From Deltaproteobacteria bacterium (GTDB lineage Bacteria; Desulfobacterota; DSM-4660; Desulfatiglandales; HGW-15): a stretch of DNA of 20,677 nucleotides. Position numbers and translations under genes: made by a program. The DNA is taken from positions 1-20,677 of the forward strand of contig JAFGDF010000211.1 in the NCBI GenBank assembly GCA_016932235.1, read 5' to 3'. Each line of letters begins with the position of its first letter. The first letter of the stretch is position 1. Of the stretch, positions 1 through 7,508 are shown piece by piece. The notes under the pieces were generated by a model, which was not told where the DNA came from, did no database searches, and saw only the letters and a program-made list of their open reading frames with translations.

Positions 1-1216
1 CCTCATCCACCAGCAATTCCGCTTCAATTTCATCATCCTGTGAAACACCCTCTGAAAGAAAAGGAATTCTGATAATCCCCTCTGCCCTTGTCATGGTCGT
101 AATCGATCCCGCTGCCCGGGCAAGAGGAGTCGCTACTATTTTATCCCCCACTTTCCCTATGTTCACCCTTAAAAACTCTTCTATGCCCAGCTTTGAAGGA
201 ATATCCCTAGAAGGCCTGACCTTGATCCTGTCCGTTTTTGGTATTTTTAATCCCTGTAGAAAATAAAGCAGCGGTTTTACAAATTGATCAAAGGATAGTG
301 CCGCAGATACAGTATACCCGGGGTTTCCAACTATGGGCTTTCCTTTTATCGAGCCAAGTATGGTTGGTTTTCCAGGCATCATTGCAACGCCATGCACAAG
401 CAACTCTCCCATCTCACCGATAATGTTTGCCGTAAAGTCTTTGCTGCCTGCGGATGAGCCCGCATTGATGATGATTATATCCGCCTCAGAATCTACCGCC
501 TTTTCCAGGTTATTCCTTATGTCCCCAATCCTGTCCGGAATAATATCATAAACCTGTGGCACGCAGTTGCAGGTTTGAACAAGCCCCGAAAGCATAACAG
601 AATTGGATTCGATTATTTGGTTCCTTTTAATATCTTCCGGTCTCTTAATCTTCCTATGGTCGACAAGCTCCGAACCTGTGGGAATAATGGCCACGACAGG
701 TCTCTTCCTTACGAGTACCGAAAAAATCCCGGCTGAAATTAGAGCGGACATGTCGTAAGGACGAATAATATGATTTTGCGGGAGAATCAACTGGGTGGCA
801 ACGATATCCTCACCAACCTTTCTGACATGCTGCCATGGATAGGCCGGGGAGCGTATTTCAACGTTCTGATCGTCAATCTGATGCACCTTTTCAATCATTA
901 TAACGGCATTATATTTTTCAGGAATGCCGTTTCCAGTGTTGCAGTAATCTGCCTCCCGGCCGACTTTGAGTGACTTCGGCTCCCTCTCTGTTGTACCATA
1001 GGTATCCTCCGCGCGCACCATTATTCCATCCATTGCTGCGGCATGATACGTGGGCGCGGATATACGGGCAAACACAGGCCCAGACGTAACCCTTCCAAGC
1101 GCCATATCAACCGGAACCTCTTCAGCGCCGATTCTCTCTTTTTTATTAAATCTTGAAAAAAAAATCTCTCTGGCCTCTTCAAGATTTTTCATGGCCAGAT
1201 AAACGTGTCTTTTCAA
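1..1216 (-). CDS. MoeA-like molybdopterin molybdenumtransferase, second copy, 3' end cut by window edge
   Basis: MoeA enzymes insert molybdenum (or tungsten) into adenylylated molybdopterin in the cytoplasm. The reading frame runs from 1216 off the left edge, giving about 405 residues, which covers the usual MoeA core. Visible motifs are the 'AAMDGIMVRAEDT' segment near the N-terminus, 'IIPTGSELVD', 'NAGSSAGSKDFT', 'HGVAMMPGKPTI' and 'GNPGYTVSA', in MoeA order. I chose a TTG start at 1216 because it overlaps the TGA of the upstream moeA (TTGA) and has a GAGGTGG Shine-Dalgarno sequence at good spacing; an ATG at 1192 is the alternative. Many anaerobes carry a MoeA fused to a C-terminal LysR-like substrate-binding domain as the second of two tandem copies. 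Whether this one does lies outside the window. The upstream partner at 1213-2463 is a paralogue, so the pair probably forms one operon. Confidence 0.88.
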   Translation of the reverse strand, partial: MKRHVYLAMKNLEEAREIFFSRFNKKERIGAEEVPVDMALGRVTSGPVFARISAPTYHAAAMDGIMVRAEDTYGTTEREPKSLKVGREADYCNTGNGIPEKYNAVIMIEKVHQIDDQNVEIRSPAYPWQHVRKVGEDIVATQLILPQNHIIRPYDMSALISAGIFSVLVRKRPVVAIIPTGSELVDHRKIKRPEDIKRNQIIESNSVMLSGLVQTCNCVPQVYDIIPDRIGDIRNNLEKAVDSEADIIIINAGSSAGSKDFTANIIGEMGELLVHGVAMMPGKPTILGSIKGKPIVGNPGYTVSAALSFDQFVKPLLYFLQGLKIPKTDRIKVRPSRDIPSKLGIEEFLRVNIGKVGDKIVATPLARAAGSITTMTRAEGIIRIPFLSEGVSQDDEIEAELLVDE

Positions 1217-2463
1217 TTGAAGCCACCTCTCATGGTATCAAACAACATTACCTTAATCCTCTGCCCCTCGTAAAGGCCCTCTGTGTTCCTGCCGACTTTT
1301 ACGAGACCATCCGCCTCGACAAGGGTTGAGATCAAACCTGACTTTCCGAATATCGGTTCCGCGACGAGACGGCCTTTCATATGAGACAGCCTTACCCTGA
1401 TATAATCATCCCTACCGCTTGCCGATTCAATATTCCTGCTCAGTTCAGCCTCCACAAGGTTTGTCCATGGCGGCGCCTTTTCACTCTCCCCTGATATCCT
1501 CGCCAGAAAATCAGGAAGAAAGACCTGGGCCACCACCATGGCGGACGCAGTATGGCCGGGTAGGCCAAATACGGCTTTTGAACCTATTCTTGCGATAATT
1601 GTGGGTTTCCCGGGGCTTATTGATATGCCGTGAACAAGCAGTTCCGTCTCATCAAAGGACTCAAAGACCTTCAGAGTAAGATCCCTGGTACCAACAGAAC
1701 TGCCGCCTGATATCCATATACTGTCCGCCTCTTTAAGACCAAGTTCCACCATCCGCCTTAACTGCTCAAAGTTATCATGGCATAATCCTATCACGAAAGG
1801 ATCCGCGTGGTGCCGGGCGCAAAATGAGGTGAGAGTATAACGGTTTACATCCCTGACCTGTGCCAGTTTTGGCTTTCGATCGATGGGGATAACTTCATCC
1901 CCTGTGGAAATGATACCTATCCTGGACCGCCTAAATACGGGGACACTGCAAATTCCCAGACCCGCCATCAGACCCAGATCCTGAGGCCTGAGCCTGGAAC
2001 CTTTCCTGAGCACAAGGGCATCCTTCTTAAAATCATCACCGGGTTGAATAACATTCTCAAGCGGTGAAATCGACCGGCTTACTTCTATAGTTTTTTCATC
2101 GAGAAGACTTGAATACTCAACCATAACCACACCGTCTGCACCCTCCGGAAGCATTCCTCCCGTGGATATCTTTACCGCCTGCCCCTTATCACATTTTACT
2201 TCAGGAGCCTTTCCCGTGATTACCTCTCCTACCACTTCAAGTAATGCCGGGATGCTTTCTGTCGCTCCGAATGTATCCACGGCTCTGACCGCGTATCCAT
2301 CCATGGTGGACTTCCGATAGTCCGGAAGGTTTTCTTGAGCAATGATATCCCTGCTGAGGACCCTTCCGTGCGCATTTTCAATGGAAATACCCTCTTCACC
2401 TGACGGACCAAACGCCTTAAGCAGCTCAAGGACTTCTTCGGATGTCTTGAGTTTAAAGAACAA
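1213..2463 (-). CDS. moeA: Molybdopterin molybdenumtransferase MoeA
   Basis: This is a full-length MoeA, which ligates molybdate to adenylyl-molybdopterin in the last step of molybdenum cofactor synthesis. Motifs in order are 'STMDGYAVRAVDTF' near residue 55, 'STGGMLPEGADGVVMVE', 'GIISTGDEVIP', 'SGGSSVGTRDLT', 'HGISISPGKPTI' and 'GLPGHTASAMV', ending in the small C-terminal domain. About 416 residues is normal for the family. The start is uncertain because there is no ATG. TTG at 2463 has a GGGGG Shine-Dalgarno-like run nine bases upstream, whereas TTG at 2472 touches that run, so I prefer 2463; 2472 would add three residues. The stop overlaps the start of a second MoeA downstream, suggesting translational coupling. 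Two copies may separate Mo from W insertion or serve different enzymes, but that is inference. Confidence 0.93.
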   Translation of the reverse strand: MFFKLKTSEEVLELLKAFGPSGEEGISIENAHGRVLSRDIIAQENLPDYRKSTMDGYAVRAVDTFGATESIPALLEVVGEVITGKAPEVKCDKGQAVKISTGGMLPEGADGVVMVEYSSLLDEKTIEVSRSISPLENVIQPGDDFKKDALVLRKGSRLRPQDLGLMAGLGICSVPVFRRSRIGIISTGDEVIPIDRKPKLAQVRDVNRYTLTSFCARHHADPFVIGLCHDNFEQLRRMVELGLKEADSIWISGGSSVGTRDLTLKVFESFDETELLVHGISISPGKPTIIARIGSKAVFGLPGHTASAMVVAQVFLPDFLARISGESEKAPPWTNLVEAELSRNIESASGRDDYIRVRLSHMKGRLVAEPIFGKSGLISTLVEADGLVKVGRNTEGLYEGQRIKVMLFDTMRGGFN

Positions 2464-2480
2464 TCGATTCAACCCCCGTT

Positions 2481-2486
2481 ATTATA
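2481..2486 (-). promoter_or_regulatory. Possible -10 box (TATAAT) upstream of moeA
   Basis: A perfect TATAAT is read on the minus strand just before the GGGGG run that precedes moeA. No good -35 hexamer lies 16-18 bp upstream. If used, transcription would start only a few bases before the coding region, giving an almost leaderless mRNA. Confidence 0.3.
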
Positions 2487-2704
2487 CCTTTTCTAACCTG
2501 ATTATCGCACCGGTTCCCTGCCTCGGGACAAAGAGCATAGCAATGATCGTCGGTGAAATATTCAGGGAACAAATCTAAACCAAATCTTAATACAATGATG
2601 TCCGGTTATGAAATTGCATAAAGATCGCTGTATGGTGAACTTTATATCACAAGTGACTTAACATAGAAAAAAAGAAACCTCAATTGCTATTTCCTAAGAT
2701 AATG

Positions 2705-2749
2705 CTTCCTAGGAGCCTGTCGGACTATGTCCGACAGGCTCCTAGGAAG
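2705..2749. repeat. Perfect long hairpin, copy 1 of the GTCGGAC/GTCCGAC repeat family
   Basis: Two perfectly complementary 21-base arms are separated by a three-base TAT loop. The arms contain CCTAGGAG and end in GTCGGAC facing GTCCGAC around the loop. No T-tract follows on either strand, so it is not a typical intrinsic terminator. The same loop-proximal core recurs at 2847-2877 and 17029-17088, with a more diverged relative at 7707-7737 and a half copy near 5846. That pattern fits a dispersed palindromic (REP-like) repeat. Confidence 0.8.
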
Positions 2750-2846
2750 TTATTCAATTAATATCTTATTGAGATTTTGCCAGTCGCTCCTTCGTGGACT
2801 GGATGCTGTCCGAGGTGAATGGGACCTTGTATGCATTATATTATTT

Positions 2847-2877
2847 GCAGTTTGTCGTGCAAAGTCCGACAAACTGC
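2847..2877. repeat. Hairpin, copy 2 of the GTCGGAC/GTCCGAC repeat family
   Basis: Perfect 11-base arms (GCAGTTTGTCG / CGACAAACTGC) flank the nine-base loop TGCAAAGTC. The loop-proximal part reads GTCGTGC-AAA-GTCCGAC, matching the core of the copies at 2705 and 17029. It lies about 100 bp from copy 1 in the same spacer. Confidence 0.7.
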
Positions 2878-2888
2878 TATGTATTAGA

Positions 2889-2928
2889 TAAAAAAGATGA
2901 GGATCATTTGTCTATACAAATGGTCCTC
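2889..2928 (-). terminator. Intrinsic terminator of the pgk operon
   Basis: On the minus strand, about 40 bases after the pgk stop, 12-base arms with one mismatch (GAGGACCATTTG / CAAATGATCCTC) enclose a six-base loop. A run of six T residues follows. This is a standard Rho-independent terminator for the DUF3842-CooT-pgk transcript. Confidence 0.8.
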
Positions 2929-2968
2929 AAATATCGTACCGTCAACTATATAAAAACTGTTACTGCCT

Positions 2969-4153
2969 TTACAAATCCTCCAGCGCAACGATCCCAGGCA
3001 GGCTCTTACCCTCAAGATATTCAAGAGATGCCCCACCTCCGGTTGAAATATGTGATATCTTATCATCGACATGGAATTTTTTTGCTGCCGCGGCGCTGTC
3101 ACCACCACCGACGACAGAGACCGCTGAAGATTCCGCTATCGCTTTTGCAATCTCCTCCGTTCCCTTGGAAAATTCGTCACGCTCGAAGATACCCATCGGG
3201 CCGTTCCATACGATCGTTTTGACTTTTAAGATTTGTTTTTTAAAGGTCTCAATCGTTTTCGGTCCAATATCCGCGGCGATGAAGCCTTCAGATATATCCG
3301 GTCCTTCTGTTGTTTTTATCTCCTTCGGGGCATCTAAATTGTCACAAACAATATGATCTTCCGGAAGGAAGATATCAACCTTTTTATCTCTCGCCTCATC
3401 CATCAATGACGAGACAACCGAGATCATGTCTTCTTCACAAATCGAGGAACCGGTCTCTTTACCTGAATGCTTTAAAAAGGTATACGCCATCGCGCCCCCT
3501 ATCAGGATCATGTCAACCTTTGAAAGCATATTCTCTATGACTGGTATCTTGTCCGCGACTTTGGCGCCTCCAAGAACCAGAGCAAAGGGCCTTTCAGGAG
3601 AGCTAATGATTTTTTCAAAGTACTCGATCTCCTTTTGAACAAGAAAACCAGATACTGCCTGAAGGAAATGAGTTACACCCTCTGTTGACGCATGGGCCCT
3701 GTGGCAGGTGCCGAAAGCGTCGTTTACATAGATATCTCCAAGCATGGCCAGTTTTTTCGCAAAATCCGGATCATTTTCGGTTTCTTCTTTATGAAACCGC
3801 AGATTTTCAAGAAGCATAACATCACCGGCGTTCATTGTATTCACAGCTTCTTCCACTTCAGGCCCGATACAATCATCAAGTTTTATAACCGGTTTCTTAA
3901 GCAATCGTCCAAGGCGCTCGGCTACTGGCTTAAGCCTCAACTCTTCTTTTACAGATCCCTTGGGTCGACCCAGATGGCTCATTAATATGATTTTCGCATC
4001 ATTTTTGATAAGATATTCAATGGTAGGAAGGGCCTCTAATATCCTTTTATCATCCGTAATATCTCCATTTTTATCTATAGGTACGTTAAAATCAACCCTT
4101 ATCAACACTCTTTTATTCCTTATATTAACATTAAGAAGGCTTTTTTTATTCAT
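2969..4153 (-). CDS. pgk: Phosphoglycerate kinase
   Basis: Pgk transfers phosphate between 1,3-bisphosphoglycerate and ADP in glycolysis, and works in reverse in gluconeogenesis, in the cytoplasm. The 394-residue length is normal for the bacterial enzyme. The N-terminal 3-phosphoglycerate-binding domain shows 'RVDFNVP' (about residues 19-25) and 'SHLGRPKG' (about 59-66). The C-terminal nucleotide domain shows 'VLGGAKVADKI', 'WNGPMGIFE', 'VVGGGDSAAAAKK' and 'STGGGASLEYLEGK'. The ATG start overlaps the TGA of the CooT-like gene by four bases (ATGA), so translation is probably coupled. An intrinsic terminator follows the gene. No other glycolytic gene (gap, tpi) lies beside it, which is less usual for pgk. 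Confidence 0.98.
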   Translation of the reverse strand: MNKKSLLNVNIRNKRVLIRVDFNVPIDKNGDITDDKRILEALPTIEYLIKNDAKIILMSHLGRPKGSVKEELRLKPVAERLGRLLKKPVIKLDDCIGPEVEEAVNTMNAGDVMLLENLRFHKEETENDPDFAKKLAMLGDIYVNDAFGTCHRAHASTEGVTHFLQAVSGFLVQKEIEYFEKIISSPERPFALVLGGAKVADKIPVIENMLSKVDMILIGGAMAYTFLKHSGKETGSSICEEDMISVVSSLMDEARDKKVDIFLPEDHIVCDNLDAPKEIKTTEGPDISEGFIAADIGPKTIETFKKQILKVKTIVWNGPMGIFERDEFSKGTEEIAKAIAESSAVSVVGGGDSAAAAKKFHVDDKISHISTGGGASLEYLEGKSLPGIVALEDL

Positions 4154-4341
4154 AATATTGCCTCTAATATAATTTTATGATCGATAAGTGACATTTTCTT
4201 AATCTTTGCTTTGAATTCCTTTTCTTCCCCAAAGATATTCTGAAGCTTAACAATGTCTTTCATGACCTCAAAAGAGTCCACGCTATCAAGAATTATCTCC
4301 TCTTTACCATCTTTTATCAGATAAGCCTTTGACTCGCACAT
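4150..4341 (-). CDS. CooT-like small protein (putative nickel-binding)
   Basis: This 63-residue protein starts 'MCESKAYLIKDGKEE' and ends 'IDHKIILEAIL'. The N-terminal Met-Cys-Glu and the overall pattern match the CooT family. Its characterised member helps deliver nickel to carbon monoxide dehydrogenase and binds Ni through the N-terminal Cys region. The family match is by my recognition only; its role here is unknown. The start is ATG, with a GGAG sequence upstream inside the end of the DUF3842 gene. It lies two bases after that gene and overlaps pgk by four bases, so it is the middle gene of a tight three-gene operon. No CO dehydrogenase gene is visible in the window. Confidence 0.8.
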   Translation of the reverse strand: MCESKAYLIKDGKEEIILDSVDSFEVMKDIVKLQNIFGEEKEFKAKIKKMSLIDHKIILEAIL

Positions 4342-4343
4342 GG

Positions 4344-4751
4344 TTATTCCATCTCCTTTATCATTTCTATTGCCCTGCCCACGAGATGCGGTAAGGGTTC
4401 ATTGGAAAGACCCGTTATCTTTACCCTCTCCTGGGTCAACGGTATCAGGATCTTCATGGCATTACTCGAGCTTACGGCTTCCGCCATCCTAGTTGTTAAT
4501 TCTCCCATCATAGCGTTGGGCATGAGGATCGCAAGAGGCCCAATAATCAAATCTACTTTCGGACAATTATAGACAATGGCGCTCTCACCCGATGCCCCCC
4601 TGTTGGCCCCCGCTTTCATCATCCGAGAAGTGGCGATAGAATTCGTGCCCAGCGCCAGTATCTCCTCGCTCGCGCTTACCGTTTCTCTGAGGCCTTTGAT
4701 AATAGCCGTTCCGATACCGCCGCCCTGCCCGTCCATAACCGCAATGATCAC
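4344..4751 (-). CDS. DUF3842 family protein
   Basis: This 135-residue protein begins 'MIIAVMDGQGGGIG', a glycine-rich loop after a beta strand that resembles a nucleotide-binding turn. It continues with 'ILALGTNSIATSRMMKAGANRG', 'GESAIVYNC' and 'ILMPNAMMGELT', which I recognise as the DUF3842 family. That family is found in anaerobic bacteria and has no assigned function. The GTG start has AGGGGTG five bases upstream. It heads an operon with the CooT-like gene and pgk, and is divergent from plsY across a 109-bp AT-rich gap. Proximity to a putative nickel-handling protein hints at a shared role, but nothing in the sequence proves it. Confidence 0.82.
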   Translation of the reverse strand: MIIAVMDGQGGGIGTAIIKGLRETVSASEEILALGTNSIATSRMMKAGANRGASGESAIVYNCPKVDLIIGPLAILMPNAMMGELTTRMAEAVSSSNAMKILIPLTQERVKITGLSNEPLPHLVGRAIEMIKEME

Positions 4752-4860
4752 TGGAACACCCCTAATATTTAATGAATATTTAATTTGTATTATTAATCAA
4801 CTAACGATATATTCCGATATAATTATCCAAAGCGCAAGAATTTTTATCCTTCTTATTAAA

Positions 4861-5460
4861 ATGAATCCTTTTTCTATAATTATCCCTGCTCTCGCATACA
4901 TCATCGGATCGATCCCTTTCGGACTGCTTATAGGCAAAAAGACCGCGGGAATCGATATTTCTCAGGAGGGAAGCGGTAACATAGGGGCGGCAAACATCGC
5001 GAGAATTTTGGGATTAAAATACGGCGCTGCTACCCTTGCTCTCGACTGCGTTAAAGGCTTCATACCAGTCCATGTAGCATTGATATTCTTTTCACAGGAC
5101 ATTGCAATGGCCGTTCTTACAGGTTTATGCGCCGTGGTCGGCCATATTTTCTCGATCTTTTTAAGATTCAGAGGAGGGAAAGGAGTAGCAACGGGTTTGG
5201 GTGTCTTTCTCGCCCTGGCTCCACTCAATGCGCTGATCTGCATTATCCTTTTTATCATCACCGTCATACTGTGGGACTTCATCTCCCTGGGTTCCATTAT
5301 AGCTTCGTTAGCAATGCCCCTTAGTCTATGTTTCATCGGTCAAGATCCAACTCTTGTTGGCGGATCTCTTCTCATGTCCCTGCTTATATGTCTGAAGCAC
5401 AAGGGAAATATCCAGCGGTTGCTTAGAGGAAAAGAAAAAAAATGGAAAAATAAAGTTTAA
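4861..5460 (+). CDS. plsY: Glycerol-3-phosphate acyltransferase PlsY
   Basis: PlsY is an inner-membrane enzyme that acylates glycerol-3-phosphate from acyl-phosphate, the first committed step of phospholipid synthesis. The 199 residues match the family size and include about five hydrophobic segments. All three conserved cytoplasmic motifs are present: 'GSGNIGAANIAR' (37-48), 'FRGGKGVAT' (103-111) and 'HKGNIQRLLRGKE' (180-192). I chose the ATG at 4861 because the protein then begins directly with the first hydrophobic helix. The frame is open further upstream, but that part is the shadow of the DUF3842 gene. No clear Shine-Dalgarno sequence precedes the ATG. It stands alone and is divergent from DUF3842. 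GpsA, which makes its substrate, is also in this window. Confidence 0.95.
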   Translation: MNPFSIIIPALAYIIGSIPFGLLIGKKTAGIDISQEGSGNIGAANIARILGLKYGAATLALDCVKGFIPVHVALIFFSQDIAMAVLTGLCAVVGHIFSIFLRFRGGKGVATGLGVFLALAPLNALICIILFIITVILWDFISLGSIIASLAMPLSLCFIGQDPTLVGGSLLMSLLICLKHKGNIQRLLRGKEKKWKNKV

Positions 5461-5496
5461 CAATGTCGGTATATAATTCAACGTTATGTCTATAGA

Positions 5497-5783
5497 CCGT
5501 GGCCTGGGGAGCCCTTTTTACGAGCAAACTCGTTCCTGGCTAGTTTTACGCAAACTGCCTTACTAGGCGGGGGGCCATCTCAGTCATTGTAATGAATGAT
5601 TAAGGTGGAACGACCGGAGAAGGTCTCCGCCCGCTCTCTGAGGCGTAGGCTCTCCGAGCCGGAGGCCTGGCATGCACCGTGCTCTATTATCTTGCTACCT
5701 GGGTCTTCGCCGTAAAAAGGGCTCCCCAAGCTAAGGCCCTGAAACCACATGGTGCTATTTTCATGCATTGTGGAGGCCCATGG
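5497..5783 (+). ncRNA. Candidate structured RNA, class not identified
   Basis: The core is a perfect 17-bp inverted repeat, 5506-5522 pairing with 5711-5727 (GGGGAGCCC... / ...GGGCTCCCC), enclosing 188 bases. Inside are smaller hairpins: AGTTT/AAACT (5542-5556), GGAGA/TCTCC (5616-5628) and GGCTC/GAGCC (5648-5660). Outside the core, CCGTGGCCT (5497-5505) can pair with AGGCC-C-ATGG (5774-5783), with a CCACA/TGTGG hairpin (5745-5773) between. That outer helix needs a G-U wobble on the plus strand and would be a C-A mismatch on the minus strand, so I favour the plus strand weakly. I found no signature of tmRNA, RNase P RNA or SRP RNA. 6S RNA was considered but not established. A non-autonomous mobile element with terminal inverted repeats is the main alternative. 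A TATAAT lies at 5472-5477 without a good -35. Confidence 0.42.
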
Positions 5784-5820
5784 GGCCATGAGTTTTTAAC
5801 ACGAAAATGAGTTTTAATAA

Positions 5821-5843
5821 TCCCAATATGGGAAACTTTTTTT
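5821..5843 (+). terminator. Short intrinsic terminator downstream of the structured element
   Basis: TCCCA-ATA-TGGGA is followed three bases later by seven T residues on the plus strand. The stem is only five base pairs, so the call is moderate. It would end plus-strand transcripts from plsY or the structured element before they run into the convergent parB. The minus-strand reading has only a weak T-rich tail. Confidence 0.5.
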
Positions 5844-5845
5844 AT

Positions 5846-5864
5846 CCGACAGTCTCCTATGATA
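5846..5864. repeat. Half copy of the GTCGGAC/GTCCGAC repeat, overlapping the parB stop
   Basis: TCCGACAGTCTCCTATGA closely matches one arm of the hairpin at 2705-2749 (TCCGACAGGCTCCTAGGA). The partner arm is missing. It overlaps the parB stop codon at 5857-5859, so the last parB codons lie inside repeat-derived sequence. Confidence 0.45.
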
Positions 5865-6699
5865 AGCGGTCCAGAAGCCTCTCCAGTTCTTCGTCAGATG
5901 AAAAATATATATTTATACTACCCTTTTTACCGGATCTTTTTATAGCAACTCTAGTGCCGAGAGATTTTTTCAGATTATCGGCCAGAGATTCCAGATAATA
6001 TGCCTCTTCGGTCTTTTTCTTAACCGTCCTTGCCCTTTCGACCTTGCTTAAAAGCCGCTCTGTTTCACGAACTGAAAGCTCCTTTTTGATAATCATGTTT
6101 CTGAAATTGATCTGCTCTTCCCGGCTATTCAGGCCTGCCAGTACTCTGGCGTGCCCGGTTGTCAGTTTGCCGCATACCAGATCCTCCCGTATCGTCATGG
6201 GCAGTTTCAGCAGCCTCAGCATATTGCTTACAGTAGAACGATCTTTGCCCACACGTTTTGCGATGTCTTCCTGCGTTACCTTTGTATCATCAAGCAATTT
6301 CTGATAGGCCATTGCTTCCTCTATGGGATTGAGATCTCGCCGGTGAATGTTCTCAATTAGGGATAATTCAAGGGATTCCACCGGAGTGCTTTCCCTGACG
6401 ACTACAGGGATCCTTTTAAGACCCGCCTTCTGTGCAGCTCGCCACCGACGTTCACCGGCAATTAGCCTGTAGCCGCTTTCAACCTTGCTAACAAGAACCG
6501 GTGTAATTATTCCCTTTTCCCTTACAGAAAGAGCCAGCTCTTCCAGTTCATCATTTGCAAACTCCTTGCGGGGCTGATCGGGATTAGGCTCTATCAACTC
6601 TATTGGACACTGAAAATAACTCTGTCCCCCAGACCCAATGCCGTCAGCATCAGGGATCAGTGCTGACAGGCCTTTCCCAAGGGCCTTGCGCTTCGTCAT
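5857..6699 (-). CDS. parB: Chromosome-partitioning protein ParB (Spo0J/Noc family)
   Basis: ParB loads at parS as a CTP-dependent DNA clamp and marks the origin region for segregation by ParA. The 280 residues start with the typical 'KRKALGKGLSALIP'. The N-terminal CTP-binding domain has 'GERRWRA' (82-88) and 'ENIHRRDLNP' (116-125). A helix-turn-helix follows at about 135-165 ('TQEDIAKRVGKDRSTVSNMLRLL'-like segment), and a C-terminal dimerisation region ends at 'ELERLLDRLS'. The ATG overlaps the parA stop by four bases, so the pair is translationally coupled. A perfect parS site lies just upstream of parA. A half repeat of the dispersed hairpin family overlaps the stop codon. Confidence 0.97.
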   Translation of the reverse strand: MTKRKALGKGLSALIPDADGIGSGGQSYFQCPIELIEPNPDQPRKEFANDELEELALSVREKGIITPVLVSKVESGYRLIAGERRWRAAQKAGLKRIPVVVRESTPVESLELSLIENIHRRDLNPIEEAMAYQKLLDDTKVTQEDIAKRVGKDRSTVSNMLRLLKLPMTIREDLVCGKLTTGHARVLAGLNSREEQINFRNMIIKKELSVRETERLLSKVERARTVKKKTEEAYYLESLADNLKKSLGTRVAIKRSGKKGSINIYFSSDEELERLLDRLS

Positions 6700-7466
6700 G
6701 ATTGCCCTCCCCGTTTTAATAATTCGTTCGCAAGCTCTAGATAACTCTCGGCGCCCCTTGACTTGATATCATAAAGTAAGATCGGCTTCCCGTGGCTCGG
6801 GGCCTCACTGAGGCGGACATTTCTCGGGATCAGAGTATTGAACACCGAATCTTTAAAATGCCCTCGAACCTCCTCCTCAACCTGCGCGGAAAGGTTATTT
6901 CGTGAATCATGCATTGTCAGGAGGATTCCTATAACTTTTAATGATGGGTTGAGGCTTTTCTTGACAGCCCGCAATGTCTTTAACAGTTGACTCAGACCCT
7001 CAAGGGCATAAAATTCACACTGTAGCGGCACAAGGACAGAATCAGACGCAGTTAATGCGTTAAGTGTTAGATAACCCAATGAAGGCGGGCAATCCAAGAA
7101 GATATAGTCAAAATCCTTCTTAATGGAATCCAGGTTTTTCTTAAGCAAAAACTCTTTATCATCGGCAAGATGCATCTCAACTTCCGCACCTATCAATTCA
7201 AGCGTGGCCCCCATTAGATATAGACCTGCGACTTCCGTGTTCCTGATCAGATCTCTTTCACCACCCGAGCCGAAGATAAAATTATACAACCCTGTTTCCA
7301 ACTCCGATACATTAAGCCCCAGACCGGTCGTTGCATTTCCCTGCGGATCACAATCAATAATCAGACATTTTTTCTTTCCAACTGCAAGAAATGCCGCAAG
7401 ATTCACGGCCGTGGTTGTTTTTCCGACCCCGCCCTTCTGGTTCGCAATCGAAATAACCTGACCCAT
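6696..7466 (-). CDS. parA: Chromosome-partitioning ATPase ParA (Soj)
   Basis: ParA is a MinD-type ATPase that binds DNA non-specifically when ATP-bound and moves ParB-parS complexes. The deviant Walker A 'KGGVGKTTT', with its signature lysine, lies directly after the N-terminal 'MGQVISIANQ'. 'LIIDCDPQGNATTGLG' (the A' motif) and 'DYIFLDCPPSLG' (Walker B) follow. I set the start at ATG 7466, where homology usually begins. An in-frame ATG at 7478 would add four residues (MLTG), but its GGGAG touches the start codon. Neither start has ideal spacing. It is 256 residues long, normal for a chromosomal Soj. The 3' end overlaps parB by four bases. Confidence 0.96.
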   Translation of the reverse strand: MGQVISIANQKGGVGKTTTAVNLAAFLAVGKKKCLIIDCDPQGNATTGLGLNVSELETGLYNFIFGSGGERDLIRNTEVAGLYLMGATLELIGAEVEMHLADDKEFLLKKNLDSIKKDFDYIFLDCPPSLGYLTLNALTASDSVLVPLQCEFYALEGLSQLLKTLRAVKKSLNPSLKVIGILLTMHDSRNNLSAQVEEEVRGHFKDSVFNTLIPRNVRLSEAPSHGKPILLYDIKSRGAESYLELANELLKRGGQS

Positions 7467-7508
7467 ACCTGTCAGCATCTCCCGGATTTTATGCGCGGTA
7501 AAAAATAA

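Larger units (their letters stand above)
2487..2888. other. Gene-free spacer between pgk and moeA
   Basis: About 400 bp lie between the pgk terminator and moeA. I see no convincing gene on either strand. Two members of a dispersed hairpin family (listed separately) are the main content; the rest is AT-rich and unremarkable. Confidence 0.6.

Noticed and set aside
2490..2578. Plus-strand reading frame ending 'APVPCLGTKSIAMIVGEIF...' resembling the C-terminus of a protein
   Set aside because: Only about 30 residues lie outside the antisense shadow of moeA. There is no start codon or ribosome-binding site, and I cannot match it to a family. A gene remnant is possible but not supported.
2705..2749. 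Hairpin at 2705-2749 as an intrinsic terminator
   Set aside because: No T-tract follows either arm, pgk already has a proper terminator at 2889-2928, and the same core recurs at other sites as a repeat.
5506..5727. Assignment of the structured element as 6S RNA
   Set aside because: The minus strand has a stretch vaguely like the E. coli 6S apical region (GGTGCATGCC...GAGCCTAC), but it is not central. The perfect closing stem and multiple side hairpins also do not match the 6S rod. It is left unidentified.
5580..5789. 69-residue minus-strand reading frame inside the structured element
   Set aside because: It lies within the hairpin-rich region, its composition is unlike a folded protein and no ribosome-binding site fits. 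It is better explained by the inverted-repeat element.
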